From Schumannella luteola (lineage in GTDB: Bacteria; Actinomycetota; Actinomycetes; Actinomycetales; Microbacteriaceae): a stretch of DNA of 64,000 nt. A program made the translations under genes and the position numbers. The number at the start of each line of letters is the position of its first letter. Position 1 is the first letter of the stretch. Location of the stretch: NCBI RefSeq assembly GCF_013408685.1, contig NZ_JACBZY010000001.1, forward strand, positions 3,038,001 through 3,102,000, read 5' to 3'. The notes below the pieces were generated by a model that was given only the letters and a program-made list of their open reading frames with translations, had not been told where the DNA came from and ran no database searches. This document shows positions 8,946-18,266 of this stretch, piece after piece.

Positions 8946-10214
8946 TCAGCCGGCGCGGAAGACGGCGCTGCCCGGAGCCGAGACATCGTAGATGCCGGGC
9001 GCTCCCCCGTTGACGCCGAGCAGCGCCTGCAGCACCTGGGCCTTGCGTGCCGAATCGTCGGAGCCGCCCCAGACGACCTTCTGCGTGCCGCCGATCAGCG
9101 TCAGCGTGACGTCGTCGCGGGTGCGCGCCGTGATCGAGTCGACCTGTGCGCGCTGCGCCTCGGGCATCGCGAGCAGCACATCCGCCATCGACCGGAACGC
9201 CGAGCTCTTCGCGTCGTCGGAGGCGGCGAGCTGGATGAGCGGAACCCCCTGCGGGCGTGCGTCGCTCTTCTCCACCGTGACACCCGCCGGGTCGACGAGC
9301 TCGAAGCCGTCGGCGGTCTGCAGCACCCCGACCGGCACGCGCTCGACGATGTGGATCTGCAGCGTGTGCGGCGGCACGATCGTGGTCGAGTAGCTGCGGA
9401 TGAGCGAGAACCCGCTCAGCTGCTTCTCGATGCGCGCGGTGTCGAGCAGGGCGAGCGGCGTGTCCATCTGACCGTCGACCGCATCCCTCAGCTGGGCGGC
9501 GTCGAGGCGCGAGGTGCCGTCGACGGTGATCGTCTTGAGCGCGAGCAGAGGCGAGAAGACGGCGGCCACGACGATCGCGATCATGGCGAGCACGACCGAG
9601 CTCGCCGAGATGAGCACGATGCGACGATGGCGGGCGCGCCGGGTGAAGCGGCGGATCTCGCGCTTCTCCTCGCGACGGCGGGCACGGGCCGCGGCACGCA
9701 CCTCGGCCTTGGCGTCGCGCTCGCGCTCGGCGACGCGTGCGGCCTCGCGATCGGGTTCCGGGCGCGGCGGACGGGGCGCGCGGGCGGCCCGCGTCGGCTT
9801 CGCGGCGGGCTCCGACGCGGCCGCGCGCGCGGTCGCATCGCCGCCGCGATCGGGGCGGCGCGGTGCGGCGCCGGTCGACGCCGCGGCGCCGGATGGCGAC
9901 GCCGGAGCCGCCGGTCGTCGCGCGGCGGCGGAGTCGGATGCGGCACGGGGTGCCGATGCGGCACGGGATGCCGATGCGGCACGGGGTGCCGATGCGGCGG
10001 ACGACGATCCCCGTGTCGACGCCGGACCGTCAGGCGAGGAGGCCGGCGAGGCGGGCGGGCGCGACGACGCCGAGCGAGCGTCCGGTGCCGGCTTCTCCGC
10101 TGCGCCATCGCGGCGCGACGGCGAGAGCCGGAAGCGCGGCGGCCGCGGTTCACGGGCCACGCGCTCGCTCTGCTCCGCGCCGGTCGGGCGATCGAAGCCC
10201 TCGGGCCGCTTCAC
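8946..10214 (-). CDS. ftsQ: FtsQ/DivIB divisome protein
   Basis: Bitopic membrane protein of the FtsQLB divisome subcomplex. The 422 residues comprise a very long disordered N-terminal region (about 1-200, rich in Ala, Arg, Pro, Ser) and one transmembrane helix (about 208-232, IVLISASSVVLAMIAIVVAA). A periplasmic POTRA domain (about 236-305) and the FtsQ/DivIB beta domain follow. The N-terminal tail contains an 18-bp tandem repeat and is much longer than in E. coli. The start is GTG with a -10 hexamer TACCCT exactly 6 nt upstream, suggesting a leaderless transcript separate from murC. Confidence 0.92.
   Translation of the reverse strand: MKRPEGFDRPTGAEQSERVAREPRPPRFRLSPSRRDGAAEKPAPDARSASSRPPASPASSPDGPASTRGSSSAASAPRAASASRAASAPRAASDSAAARRPAAPASPSGAAASTGAAPRRPDRGGDATARAAASEPAAKPTRAARAPRPPRPEPDREAARVAERERDAKAEVRAAARARRREEKREIRRFTRRARHRRIVLISASSVVLAMIAIVVAAVFSPLLALKTITVDGTSRLDAAQLRDAVDGQMDTPLALLDTARIEKQLSGFSLIRSYSTTIVPPHTLQIHIVERVPVGVLQTADGFELVDPAGVTVEKSDARPQGVPLIQLAASDDAKSSAFRSMADVLLAMPEAQRAQVDSITARTRDDVTLTLIGGTQKVVWGGSDDSARKAQVLQALLGVNGGAPGIYDVSAPGSAVFRAG
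9937..9990 (-). repeat. 18-bp tandem repeat inside ftsQ
   Basis: Three near-identical 18-bp units (9937, 9955, 9973; one G/A difference) plus a partial fourth encode repeated ASAPRA/ASASRA hexapeptides in the disordered cytoplasmic tail of FtsQ. The period is a multiple of three, so copy-number change would stay in frame. Confidence 0.85.
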
Positions 10215-10220
10215 CTGCTC

Positions 10221-10226
10221 AGGGTA
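10221..10226 (-). promoter_or_regulatory. predicted leaderless -10 for ftsQ
   Basis: TACCCT on the minus strand ends 6 nt before the ftsQ GTG. The 119-nt murC-ftsQ gap holds no gene. Confidence 0.5.
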
Positions 10227-10333
10227 GCCACGATCATCCGCCCGCCCGTGTCAGCGACACGGCGGCCCCGGCGAGTCGCGGGTCGTCTCCCGGGATGCAC
10301 GGCCGACGGACGCGTCGGCGAGGTCCCGCCCCG

Positions 10334-11731
10334 TCAGCGACGCGACTCGAGCGCCTCGAGCAGCTGCGGCACGAGCTGGTAGACGGTGCCGCAGGAGAGC
10401 GTCATGACGAGGTCGCCGTCGCGCGCGACCGACGCGAGGTGCTCAGCGGCCTGCGCCCAGTCCTCGATCAGCACGACCTTGCTCTTGTCCTCGAAGCCGT
10501 CGACCACGAGCTGGCCGCTCACCCCGGGGATCGGGTTCTCGCGCGCGCCGTCGACCGCGAGCACGATCGTGTAGTCGGCGCCGGCCTCGTAGGCCTTCGC
10601 GAACTCGCCCGAGAACATCTGCGTGCGCGAGAAGAGGTGCGGCTGGTGGATCGCGATGACCCGGCCCTCGCCGACGACCGAGCGCGCGCTCGCCACCGCG
10701 GCCGCGGCCTCGGCCGGCTCGTGCGCGTAGTCGTCGAACACCGACACTCCGCGCACCTCGCCCTTGAACTCGAAGCGGCGCTTGGTGCCGCCGAAGGCCG
10801 TGAGCGCGGCGATCGCGGCCTCGATCGGCTGGCCGAGTTCGACGACCGTGGCCACGGCGACGGCGGCGTTGAGGGCGTTGTGACGGCCGGCGATCTCGAG
10901 GCGCGCGGGGTAGGAGCTTCCGCCCGCGACGATCGAGAAGGTGACCTGCTCCCCCGCGACGATGTCGACGACGCGGTAGTCGGCGTCGGCTCTCTCGCCG
11001 ACCCGCACGATGCGCGGGCCGTCGACGACGCTGTCGAGCACCGCATCCAGGTCGTCGCCGTCGCCCGCGACGATGAACTCGCGCGCCTGGGCGGCGAAGG
11101 TGCGGAAGGCGTCGAGGTAGCCCTCGCGCGAGCCGTAGTGGTCGAGGTGCACCGGGTCGACGTTCGTGATGACCGCCGCGGCGGTGTCGTAGAGCAGGAA
11201 GGAGCCGTCGGACTCGTCGGCCTCGAGCACGAACAGCTCGCCGTCGCCGCTGGCCGAGCTGGTCTTCAGCGACTGGATGATGGCGCCGTTGACGAAGCTC
11301 GGGCGCTGCTCCAGCTGATCGAGCAGGGTCACGATCATGCCCGTCGTGGTGCTCTTGCCGTGCGCACCCGCGACCGAGACGACGCGGCGGGAGCGCGAGA
11401 GCCAGTGCAGCGCCTGCGAGCGGTGCAGCTGCACGAGGCCCTTCTGCTGCGCCAGCACGTACTCGGGGTTCTCGGGCCAGATGGCGCTCGTGAACACGAT
11501 CGTGTCGGCGTCGCCGAGGTTCGCGGCGTCGTGCCCGACGTGGATGCGGGCGCCGCGCTCGCGCAGCCGCTCGAGATACGGCGTCTCGTCGCGGTCGGAG
11601 CCGCTGACCTCGACGCCGGCGTCGAGCATCATGTGCGCGATGCCGCTCATGCCCGATCCGCCGATGCCGATGAAGTGCACGCGGCCCAGGTTCTCGGGGA
11701 CGTCGATGGTCAGATCGGGCTTGACGGGCAT
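10334..11731 (-). CDS. murC: UDP-N-acetylmuramate--L-alanine ligase
   Basis: ATP-dependent cytosolic ligase adding the first amino acid of the peptidoglycan stem to UDP-MurNAc. The 465 residues are typical. The UDP-binding GIGGSGMSGIAHMM motif is at about 22-35 and the ATP P-loop GAHGKSTTT at 122-130. Later come the HxxxRTQ-type and DDYAHEPAE segments of the Mur-ligase central and C-terminal domains. The start ATG lies 9 nt after the murG stop and has no good Shine-Dalgarno. Instead TAGCCT overlapping the murG stop suggests an internal leaderless promoter. Confidence 0.97.
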   Translation of the reverse strand: MPVKPDLTIDVPENLGRVHFIGIGGSGMSGIAHMMLDAGVEVSGSDRDETPYLERLRERGARIHVGHDAANLGDADTIVFTSAIWPENPEYVLAQQKGLVQLHRSQALHWLSRSRRVVSVAGAHGKSTTTGMIVTLLDQLEQRPSFVNGAIIQSLKTSSASGDGELFVLEADESDGSFLLYDTAAAVITNVDPVHLDHYGSREGYLDAFRTFAAQAREFIVAGDGDDLDAVLDSVVDGPRIVRVGERADADYRVVDIVAGEQVTFSIVAGGSSYPARLEIAGRHNALNAAVAVATVVELGQPIEAAIAALTAFGGTKRRFEFKGEVRGVSVFDDYAHEPAEAAAAVASARSVVGEGRVIAIHQPHLFSRTQMFSGEFAKAYEAGADYTIVLAVDGARENPIPGVSGQLVVDGFEDKSKVVLIEDWAQAAEHLASVARDGDLVMTLSCGTVYQLVPQLLEALESRR

Positions 11732-11737
11732 TCGCCC

Positions 11738-11743
11738 AGGCTA
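11738..11743 (-). promoter_or_regulatory. predicted leaderless -10 for murC overlapping murG stop
   Basis: TAGCCT on the minus strand begins with the TAG stop codon of murG (11741-11743) and ends 6 nt before the murC ATG. Confidence 0.45.
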
Positions 11744-12919
11744 CTCGGCGGAGGCGTCGGCTTCCGGCTTCGGCGCGGGCTGCGCGGGCGAGCCGGGCGC
11801 GGCCGAGCCGGGCGCGGCCGAGCCGGGCGCGGCCGTGGCGGTCGAGCGCGACTCCCGCGCCTCGATCAACAGGTCGACCATGCGGTCGGCGCCGTCGCGC
11901 ACGCCCTGCGCCGCGGCCCGGGCCGCCATCTCGGCGACGCGCGCGCGGTCGTCGAGCAGCGGCAGCAGCGCGCGGTCGACCCACTGCGGGGTGAACTCCG
12001 CGTCGGCGACCAGCACCGCTCCCCCGGCGCCGACCAGGTCGCGCGCGTTGAGCGCCTGCTCGCCGTTGCCGACCGCGTAGGGCACGAGCACGCTCGGGAT
12101 GCCGAGGGCGCCGAGCTCGGCGAGGGTGCTGCCGCCGGCGCGCGACACGGCGAAGTCGGCGCTCGCCAGCGCGAGCTCCATGCGGTCGCAGTACTCGAGG
12201 ATGCGGTAGCCGGCGAGGCCCGGGTCGGCGACCGTCGCGGTCGTGCCGGTGATGTGCAGCACCTGCCAGCCGGTGCCGAGGATCGCCGCGATCGAGGTGG
12301 ACACCGTCTCGTTGATGCGGCGGGCGCCGAGCGAGCCGCCGGTGACGAGCAGCGTGGGACGGCGCGGGTCGAGTCCCCAGAGCGCCTGCGCCTCGGCGCG
12401 GGCGGCCGGCACGTCGACCTGCTCGACCTCGCGGCGCAGCGGCAGCCCGACGACGCGGGCGTGAGCGAGACGGGTCGACGGGAACAGCACGCCGACGAAT
12501 CGCGTCAGGCGAGCGCCGAGACGGTTCGCCATCCCGGGCTTGGCGTTGGCCTCGTGGATGACCAGCGGGGCCTTCTCGGCGCGCGCGGCGAGATACGCCG
12601 GGGCGGCCGCGTAGCCGCCGACGCCGAAGACGACATCCACGTGGCGATCGCGGATGATGCCGCGCACCTGATCGATCGTGGCCTTCAGCGCGCCGGGGAA
12701 GCGCAGCGCCGCCGCGTTCGGGCGGCGCGGGAACGGCAGCTTCGGGATCGTCACGAGCTCGTAGCCGCGCTCGGGCACGAGGCGCGCCTCCAGACCCTCC
12801 GCCGTGCCCAGCACGAGGATCTCGGCGTCGGGCTCGCGCTCGCGCAGCCGGTCGGCGGTCGCGAGCAGGGGGTTGACGTGGCCGGCGGTGCCGCCGCCGG
12901 CGAAGAGGTAGACGCTCAC
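11741..12919 (-). CDS. murG: MurG N-acetylglucosaminyltransferase
   Basis: Converts lipid I to lipid II by transferring GlcNAc from UDP-GlcNAc at the inner face of the membrane. The 392 residues start at GTG 12919, overlapping the ftsW stop by 4 nt (GTGA). An upstream extension of the open frame merely shadows ftsW. The glycine-rich GGGTAGHVNP motif is at about 7-16, HEANAKPGMANRL follows, and the donor site GGSLGARRIN plus SRAGGSTLAEL are intact. An unusual C-terminal tail of about 35 residues carries repeated AAPGS units from a 15-bp DNA repeat. Confidence 0.97.
   Translation of the reverse strand: MSVYLFAGGGTAGHVNPLLATADRLREREPDAEILVLGTAEGLEARLVPERGYELVTIPKLPFPRRPNAAALRFPGALKATIDQVRGIIRDRHVDVVFGVGGYAAAPAYLAARAEKAPLVIHEANAKPGMANRLGARLTRFVGVLFPSTRLAHARVVGLPLRREVEQVDVPAARAEAQALWGLDPRRPTLLVTGGSLGARRINETVSTSIAAILGTGWQVLHITGTTATVADPGLAGYRILEYCDRMELALASADFAVSRAGGSTLAELGALGIPSVLVPYAVGNGEQALNARDLVGAGGAVLVADAEFTPQWVDRALLPLLDDRARVAEMAARAAAQGVRDGADRMVDLLIEARESRSTATAAPGSAAPGSAAPGSPAQPAPKPEADASAE
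11790..11834 (-). repeat. three perfect 15-bp repeats at 3' end of murG
   Basis: The unit GAGCCGGGCGCGGCC occurs at 11790, 11805 and 11820 and encodes Ala-Ala-Pro-Gly-Ser repeats in the non-conserved MurG tail. Confidence 0.9.
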
Positions 12920-14259
12920 CGCAGCGAGTCTGCCGCATCCACGAGACCCGGCTCGCGCCGCACCGGCCTCGTGCGCGCGAAGGACAGCACCACGCCGACG
13001 GCCGCGAGGTTCGTCACGAGCGCGGAACCGCCCGAGGAGACGAAGGGCAGCGGCACGCCCAGCACCGGCAGCAGACCGAGCACCACGGCGATGTTGACGA
13101 GCGCCTGGCCGACGATCCACACCATCGCGGCGCCGACGGCGACACGCGGGAACAGCTCGGTCTGCATGCGCATGACGCGGATGAAGCAGATCGCCAGACC
13201 CGCGAAGACGAGCAGCAGCAGCACGGCGCCGACGAGCCCGAGCTCCTCGCCGATCACGGCGAAGATGAAGTCGTTGTCGGCCGCCGGCAGCCACGACCAC
13301 TTCGCGGTCGAGTTGCCGAGCCCCTTGCCGAAGAGACCGCCGCCCGCGAGCGCCCACCAGCCGTGGATCGACTGCCAGCAGCTCAGCTCGTAGTCGGCCG
13401 GGTTCGAGCAGCCGTTGAGCCACGCGGTGATGCGGTCGGAGCGCGAGGTGTTGCCCTTCGCGACGAGGACCGCCATGATCGCCAGCGCCGCGGACGACAG
13501 CAGCAGGTAGCGCAGCTTGACGCCGGCGAAGAACAGGGCGCCGAGCACGATGCCGACCATGATCATCACGGTGCCGAGGTCTTTGCCGAGCAGCACCAGG
13601 CCGATCGAGATCGCGGCGACCGGCGCGACCGGCAGGGCGACGTGCTTCCACTGCCCCAGCAGGCCCTGGTCTGCCTTGCGCGCGAGCACGACCGCGAGCC
13701 AGACGACGAGCGCGAGCTTCACGAACTCCGACGGCTGGAAGGTGAAGCCGCCGATCTTGATCCAGTTGTTGTTGAACTCGCCCTCGGTGCCGATGCCGGG
13801 CGCGAACACGAGCAGCTGCATCACGACGCCGGCGCCGACCGCCCACCAGGCCCAGCGCCGGTACACGGCGGGCGACAGGCGCGAGAGCATCAGCATGAGC
13901 GGCACGCCGATCGCGGCGAAGAGCGCCTGGCGGGCGAAGCGGGCGAAGAAGTCGTCGGTGTTCGAGAACGACTCCACCGACGACGACGACAGCACCATCA
14001 CGAGGCCGAAGATGACCAGGAACAGCGTCGTGCCGAGCAGCACGAAGTACTCGGGCGTCTCGGCGGCGAAGATCCGCCGCACGACGACACGGGCGCGACG
14101 ACCCGAGTGCGTCGGGCCACCGGCGACAGCGCCGACTCCGGCGTTCGTCGTCCCCGCCTCGCTCGGCGCCGAGGATCGACTGGATGCCGGACGCGTGCGT
14201 CCGGCCCGCCCGTCAGGCGTTCGGCCCCCCGGTCGGGTCGGCTCCCGCATCGTGGTCAC
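12916..14259 (-). CDS. ftsW: FtsW septal peptidoglycan glycosyltransferase (SEDS)
   Basis: SEDS-family lipid II polymerase that works with the class B PBP FtsI at the septum. The 447 residues include a disordered N-terminal region of about 60 residues, about ten transmembrane helices, the large extracytoplasmic loop (CSNPADYELSCWQ, with two cysteines) and the FtsW signature PLPFVSSGGSA near the end. The 5' end overlaps the murD 3' end by 47 nt. A second Met three codons in is an alternative start. It is coupled to murG by GTGA. Confidence 0.96.
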   Translation of the reverse strand: MTTMREPTRPGGRTPDGRAGRTRPASSRSSAPSEAGTTNAGVGAVAGGPTHSGRRARVVVRRIFAAETPEYFVLLGTTLFLVIFGLVMVLSSSSVESFSNTDDFFARFARQALFAAIGVPLMLMLSRLSPAVYRRWAWWAVGAGVVMQLLVFAPGIGTEGEFNNNWIKIGGFTFQPSEFVKLALVVWLAVVLARKADQGLLGQWKHVALPVAPVAAISIGLVLLGKDLGTVMIMVGIVLGALFFAGVKLRYLLLSSAALAIMAVLVAKGNTSRSDRITAWLNGCSNPADYELSCWQSIHGWWALAGGGLFGKGLGNSTAKWSWLPAADNDFIFAVIGEELGLVGAVLLLLVFAGLAICFIRVMRMQTELFPRVAVGAAMVWIVGQALVNIAVVLGLLPVLGVPLPFVSSGGSALVTNLAAVGVVLSFARTRPVRREPGLVDAADSLR

Positions 14260-15742
14260 GGTCGCCTCCCTCGAGCTGACTGCGCGCCGCCTCCGCGAAG
14301 CGTCGCCCGCGGTCGGCGTAGTCGGTGAACTGGTCCATCGATGCCGCCGACGGCGCCAGCAGCACGACGTCGCCGTCCTGTGCCAGAGCCGCCGCCGCGC
14401 GGACCGCGGCGGGCATCACGGAGTCAGTCTGCGGCTCGTCGACCTCGACCAGCCGCACGCCGGGCGCGTGTCGCGCGAACGCGTCCACGACCGCCGCGCG
14501 GTCGACGCCGATCACGACCGCGCCGCGCAGCCGCGCGGCGTGCTTCTCGACCAGCGGGGCGATGTCGATGCCCTTGAGCAGCCCGCCGACGACCCAGACG
14601 ACCGAGCCGAAGGAGCTCAGCGACGAGTTCGCGGCGTGCGCGTTGGTGGCCTTCGAGTCGTCGATCCAGATCACGCCGCCGGCCTCGTGCACGCGCTCGG
14701 TGCGGTGCGGCGAGAGACGGAAGGCGCGGATGCCCTCGCGCACCTGCGCGGGCGTCGCGCCGGCGGCGCGGGCGAGCGCCGCGGCGGCGAGCACGTTCTG
14801 CGCCATGTGCGGCGACGCGAGACCCGATTCGCGCAGGTCGTCGAGGGTCGCGATCTCGAGTGCGCTCGTGCGGCGCTCCTCGAGGAACGCGCGGTCGACC
14901 AGCACGCCCTCGACGATGCCGAGGTCGGAGGGGCCGGGGATGCCGAGGCCGAATCCGATCGCGCGCGCGCCGTCCTGCACCTCCGCGTCCTCGACCATCT
15001 CGCGGGTCGCGAGGTCGGTGACGTTGTACACGCAGGCGAGCTTCGTGCGCGTGTAGACCTTCGCCTTCGCGTCGCGGTAGGCCTGAGCCGAGCCGTGCCA
15101 GATCAGGTGGTCGTCGGCGAGGTTCAGGCAGACGCTCGCGAGGGGGGCGATCTCGCCGCCCTCGTTGCGGTCGAACCAGTGCAGCTGGTGACTGGAGAGC
15201 TCGACGACGAGCACATCGAAGCCCTCGGGGTCGCGCACCGCATCCAGCACCGGGATGCCGATGTTGCCCGCCGGCGCGGCCTTGAGACCCGCGGCGACCA
15301 GCATCGTCGCCGTCAGCTCGGTCGTCGTCGTCTTGCCGTTGGTGCCGGTGATCGCGATCCACTCGGCCGCGCGCACCTTGTCGCGCACCCGCCAGGCGAG
15401 CTCGATGTCGCCCCAGATCGGGATGCCGTGGCGCTCAGCCCAGGCGAGCAGCGGATGCACGGGCGGGTACCCGGGCGACACGACGATCAGCTCGGGGTCG
15501 AAGTCCTCGAGGGCGGTCGGCACGGCGCGGTCATCCGGTGCGGGGATGAAGCGCACGCCGATCACATCGAGCAGCTGCAGGTGCTCATCCGAGCCGTGCG
15601 CGGCCGCGACGACGACCTCCGAGCCGAGCTCGGCGAGCGTGTCGGCGACCGAGAAGCCGGTGACGCCGAGCCCGAGCACCGCGACGCGGAGCCCCGTCCA
15701 GTCGGAGTTCCAGCTGGTGAGCTCCGCGAGGTCGCGGGTCAT
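14213..15742 (-). CDS. murD: UDP-N-acetylmuramoyl-L-alanine--D-glutamate ligase
   Basis: Adds D-glutamate to UDP-MurNAc-L-Ala. The ATG at 15742 overlaps the mraY stop by 4 nt, giving 509 residues. Upstream frame is mraY shadow. The N-terminal Rossmann motif GLGVTGFS, the ATP site [11 protein letters not shown], the central SSHQLHWF and NLADDHL segments, and C-terminal [10 protein letters not shown] are all present. The last 20 residues are Asp/Gly-rich and overlap the ftsW start region. Confidence 0.97.
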   Translation of the reverse strand: MTRDLAELTSWNSDWTGLRVAVLGLGVTGFSVADTLAELGSEVVVAAAHGSDEHLQLLDVIGVRFIPAPDDRAVPTALEDFDPELIVVSPGYPPVHPLLAWAERHGIPIWGDIELAWRVRDKVRAAEWIAITGTNGKTTTTELTATMLVAAGLKAAPAGNIGIPVLDAVRDPEGFDVLVVELSSHQLHWFDRNEGGEIAPLASVCLNLADDHLIWHGSAQAYRDAKAKVYTRTKLACVYNVTDLATREMVEDAEVQDGARAIGFGLGIPGPSDLGIVEGVLVDRAFLEERRTSALEIATLDDLRESGLASPHMAQNVLAAAALARAAGATPAQVREGIRAFRLSPHRTERVHEAGGVIWIDDSKATNAHAANSSLSSFGSVVWVVGGLLKGIDIAPLVEKHAARLRGAVVIGVDRAAVVDAFARHAPGVRLVEVDEPQTDSVMPAAVRAAAALAQDGDVVLLAPSAASMDQFTDYADRGRRFAEAARSQLEGGDRDHDAGADPTGGPNA

Positions 15743-16839
15743 CGACTGACCCACTCCAGGTAGAACAGGCCGACGCCGGCCGCCACGAAGAGTCCGGCGA
15801 TGATCCAGAAGCGCACGACGACCGTGACCTCCGCCCATCCCTTCAGCTCGAAGTGATGGTGCAGCGGCGACATCAGGAAGATGCGTTTGCCCTTGGTGAT
15901 CTTGAAGTAGGCGCGTTGCACGACGACCGAGCCGGTCACGATGACGAACAGACCGCCGAGCAGCACGAGCAGCATCTCGGTGCGGGTCAGGATCGCGAGA
16001 CCGGCGATCGCGCCGCCGAGGCCGAGCGAGCCGGTGTCGCCCATGAAGATCTGCGCGGGCGAGGTGTTCCACCAGAGGAAGCCGATGAGGCTGCCGACGA
16101 TCGCCGCCGCCACGACCGCGAGGTCGAGCGGATCGCGCACCTCGTAGCACTTGTAGAGCACGGTGTCGTCGACGTTCGGGTTGAAGCACCACTGGTTGAA
16201 CTGCCAGAAGCCGATCAGCAGGTAGCCCGAGATGGTGAGGATCGCGGCGCCGGTCGCGAGGCCGTCGAGGCCGTCGGCGACGTTGACGCCGTTCGAGGCG
16301 CTGACGACGATCACGTTCGTCCAGATGACGAAGGCGATGACCGCGCCGACGGTGCCGAAGATCGCGAGGTCGAGCCAGTCGATGTCGCGGATGAACGACA
16401 GCTGGGTCGAGGCGGCGGTCAGGCCGTGCTCGTCCTTGACGACGACGAGGGCGAGCACCGCGAAGATGATGCCGACGATCACCTGACCGGCGATCTTCGC
16501 CCAGCCGCCGAGGCCGAGGCTGCGCTGCTTGCGCGTCTTGAGGAAGTCGTCGACGAAGCCGACGAGTCCGAGGCCGAACATGAGCAGCAGCACCATGAGC
16601 CCGACGAAGGTCATCGGCTCGCGCGCCACCAGGTGCCCGACGAGGTAGCCGAGTCCGGAGCCGAGGATGAAGACGATGCCGCCCATCGTGGGCGTGCCCT
16701 TCTTCGTGTGGTGGCTCTGAGGTCCGTCGTCGCGGATGAACTGGCCCCAGCCGACCTTGCGGAAGAGGCGGATGAAGAGCGGGGTGCCGAACAGCGTGAA
16801 CAGCATGCCGAACCCGCCGGCGACGAGCAGCGCGATCAT
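15739..16839 (-). CDS. mraY: phospho-MurNAc-pentapeptide transferase MraY
   Basis: Integral membrane enzyme making lipid I from undecaprenyl phosphate and UDP-MurNAc-pentapeptide. The 366 residues hold about ten transmembrane helices. The family motifs are present: [12 protein letters not shown] near the N-terminus, [12 protein letters not shown] with catalytic aspartates, [12 protein letters not shown], and the cytoplasmic [11 protein letters not shown]. The start overlaps the murF stop by 4 nt and the stop overlaps murD by 4 nt. Confidence 0.98.
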   Translation of the reverse strand: MIALLVAGGFGMLFTLFGTPLFIRLFRKVGWGQFIRDDGPQSHHTKKGTPTMGGIVFILGSGLGYLVGHLVAREPMTFVGLMVLLLMFGLGLVGFVDDFLKTRKQRSLGLGGWAKIAGQVIVGIIFAVLALVVVKDEHGLTAASTQLSFIRDIDWLDLAIFGTVGAVIAFVIWTNVIVVSASNGVNVADGLDGLATGAAILTISGYLLIGFWQFNQWCFNPNVDDTVLYKCYEVRDPLDLAVVAAAIVGSLIGFLWWNTSPAQIFMGDTGSLGLGGAIAGLAILTRTEMLLVLLGGLFVIVTGSVVVQRAYFKITKGKRIFLMSPLHHHFELKGWAEVTVVVRFWIIAGLFVAAGVGLFYLEWVSR

Positions 16840-18266
16840 GCGGAGACCTCCTCGACGCCGCCGAGACGATCGCCCAGGAAGCGCAGTCCTGCCGACTTCG
16901 ACGACTTCACGAGCACGACATCACCCGACCGGAGCAGTCCACGAAGCACATCGTAGGCGGCGTCGGCATCGTCGACGAGGATCGACTCCCCGTCCCACGA
17001 GCCCTCGAGCCCGGCGGCGTTGTGGATGTGGCGGGCGCTCTGGCCGACGACCACCAGCTGGCGGATGTCGAGCCTCACGGCGAGACGCCCGATGCGGTCG
17101 TGCTCCTCGTCGGCGTACTCCCCCAGCTCCGCCATCTCGCCGAGCACGGCGATCGAGCGGCGCCCCTCGGCGGCGGCGAGCTGCGCGAGGGTCTTGAGCG
17201 CGGCGGCCGTGGAGTCGGGGCTCGCGTTGTAGGCGTCGTTGATGACGGTCACGCCGTCGCCCGGCTCGAGCAGCTCCATGCGCCAGCGCTCGGCGCGCGG
17301 CACCTGCTCGATCGCGGCGATGGCCGCGGCCCGGGGCACGCCGAGCTCGCGCGCGACCGTCAGCGCGGCGAGGGCGTTGTAGACGTGGTGCTCGCCGAGG
17401 ATGCGCAGGATCACCGGGGTGCGCTCGTCGTCGGCGACGTAGGTGAAGGCGGTGCCGCTCGGACGCAGCTCGACGTCCTCGGCGCGCACCTCGGCGCCGC
17501 CGAGGCCGAAGGTGATGACGCGCGCGGCGGTCACCTCGCGCATCGCGATCACGCGGGGGTCGTCGGCGTTGAGCACGGCGGCCGCGGTGGCGGGCAGCTC
17601 GGTGACGATCTCCGACTTAGCGCGCTGGGTCTGCTCGATGCCGCCGAACTCGCCCGCGTGCGCGAGGCCCACCTTGAGCACGACCGACACGTCGGGCGTG
17701 ACGATGCCCACCAGCCGGGCGATCTCGCCGACGCCGGCCGCGCCCATCTCGACGATGAGGAACTCGCTGTCGTCGTCGACGCGCAGCATCGACACCGGGG
17801 CGCCGACGTGGTTGTTGAACGAGCCGGGCGGGGCCACGGTCGGTCCCTGCGCGCTCAGCACGGCGCGCAGCAGGTTCTTGGTGGTGGTCTTGCCGTTCGA
17901 GCCGGTGATGCCGACGACCTTGAGCCGGCCGTGCGCGCGCACCCGGGCCACGACCTCGCGGGCGAGGTCGGCGAGGGCGAGCACGCCGTTCGCGACGACG
18001 ATCTGCGGCGTGCCGAGCTCGAGCTCGCGCTCGGTCACGATCAGCGCGGCTCCGGCATCCACGGCGCCCGCCGCGAAGCGGTGGCCGTCGGTGACCTCGC
18101 CGGGCAGGGCGAAGAAGATCGACCCGGCGCCGACGAGACGCGAATCCGTCTCGACCTGGCCCCCGACGGTCGTGTCGGCATCCAGACCGCGCGCGGCGGC
18201 GTCGGCCGGCAGCACGAGGCGTCCGCCGAGGATCCGCTCGATCTCGGCCAGCGTCAGCCGGATCAC
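16836..18266 (-). CDS. murF: UDP-MurNAc-tripeptide--D-Ala-D-Ala ligase
   Basis: Final cytosolic ligase that adds D-Ala-D-Ala to the UDP-MurNAc-tripeptide. The 476 residues contain the ATP site [13 protein letters not shown] (about 119-131), the [11 protein letters not shown] substrate region and [10 protein letters not shown] in the C-terminal domain. It overlaps murE upstream and mraY downstream by 4 nt each. Its substrate carries whatever diamino acid MurE adds, so it should tolerate the atypical residue predicted there. Confidence 0.97.
   Translation of the reverse strand: MIRLTLAEIERILGGRLVLPADAAARGLDADTTVGGQVETDSRLVGAGSIFFALPGEVTDGHRFAAGAVDAGAALIVTERELELGTPQIVVANGVLALADLAREVVARVRAHGRLKVVGITGSNGKTTTKNLLRAVLSAQGPTVAPPGSFNNHVGAPVSMLRVDDDSEFLIVEMGAAGVGEIARLVGIVTPDVSVVLKVGLAHAGEFGGIEQTQRAKSEIVTELPATAAAVLNADDPRVIAMREVTAARVITFGLGGAEVRAEDVELRPSGTAFTYVADDERTPVILRILGEHHVYNALAALTVARELGVPRAAAIAAIEQVPRAERWRMELLEPGDGVTVINDAYNASPDSTAAALKTLAQLAAAEGRRSIAVLGEMAELGEYADEEHDRIGRLAVRLDIRQLVVVGQSARHIHNAAGLEGSWDGESILVDDADAAYDVLRGLLRSGDVVLVKSSKSAGLRFLGDRLGGVEEVSA

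Noticed and set aside
11741-13846. 701-codon frame extending murG upstream
   Set aside because: The extension is antisense-type shadow of ftsW. GTG 12919 with 4-nt overlap and the GGGTAGH motif fixes the start.
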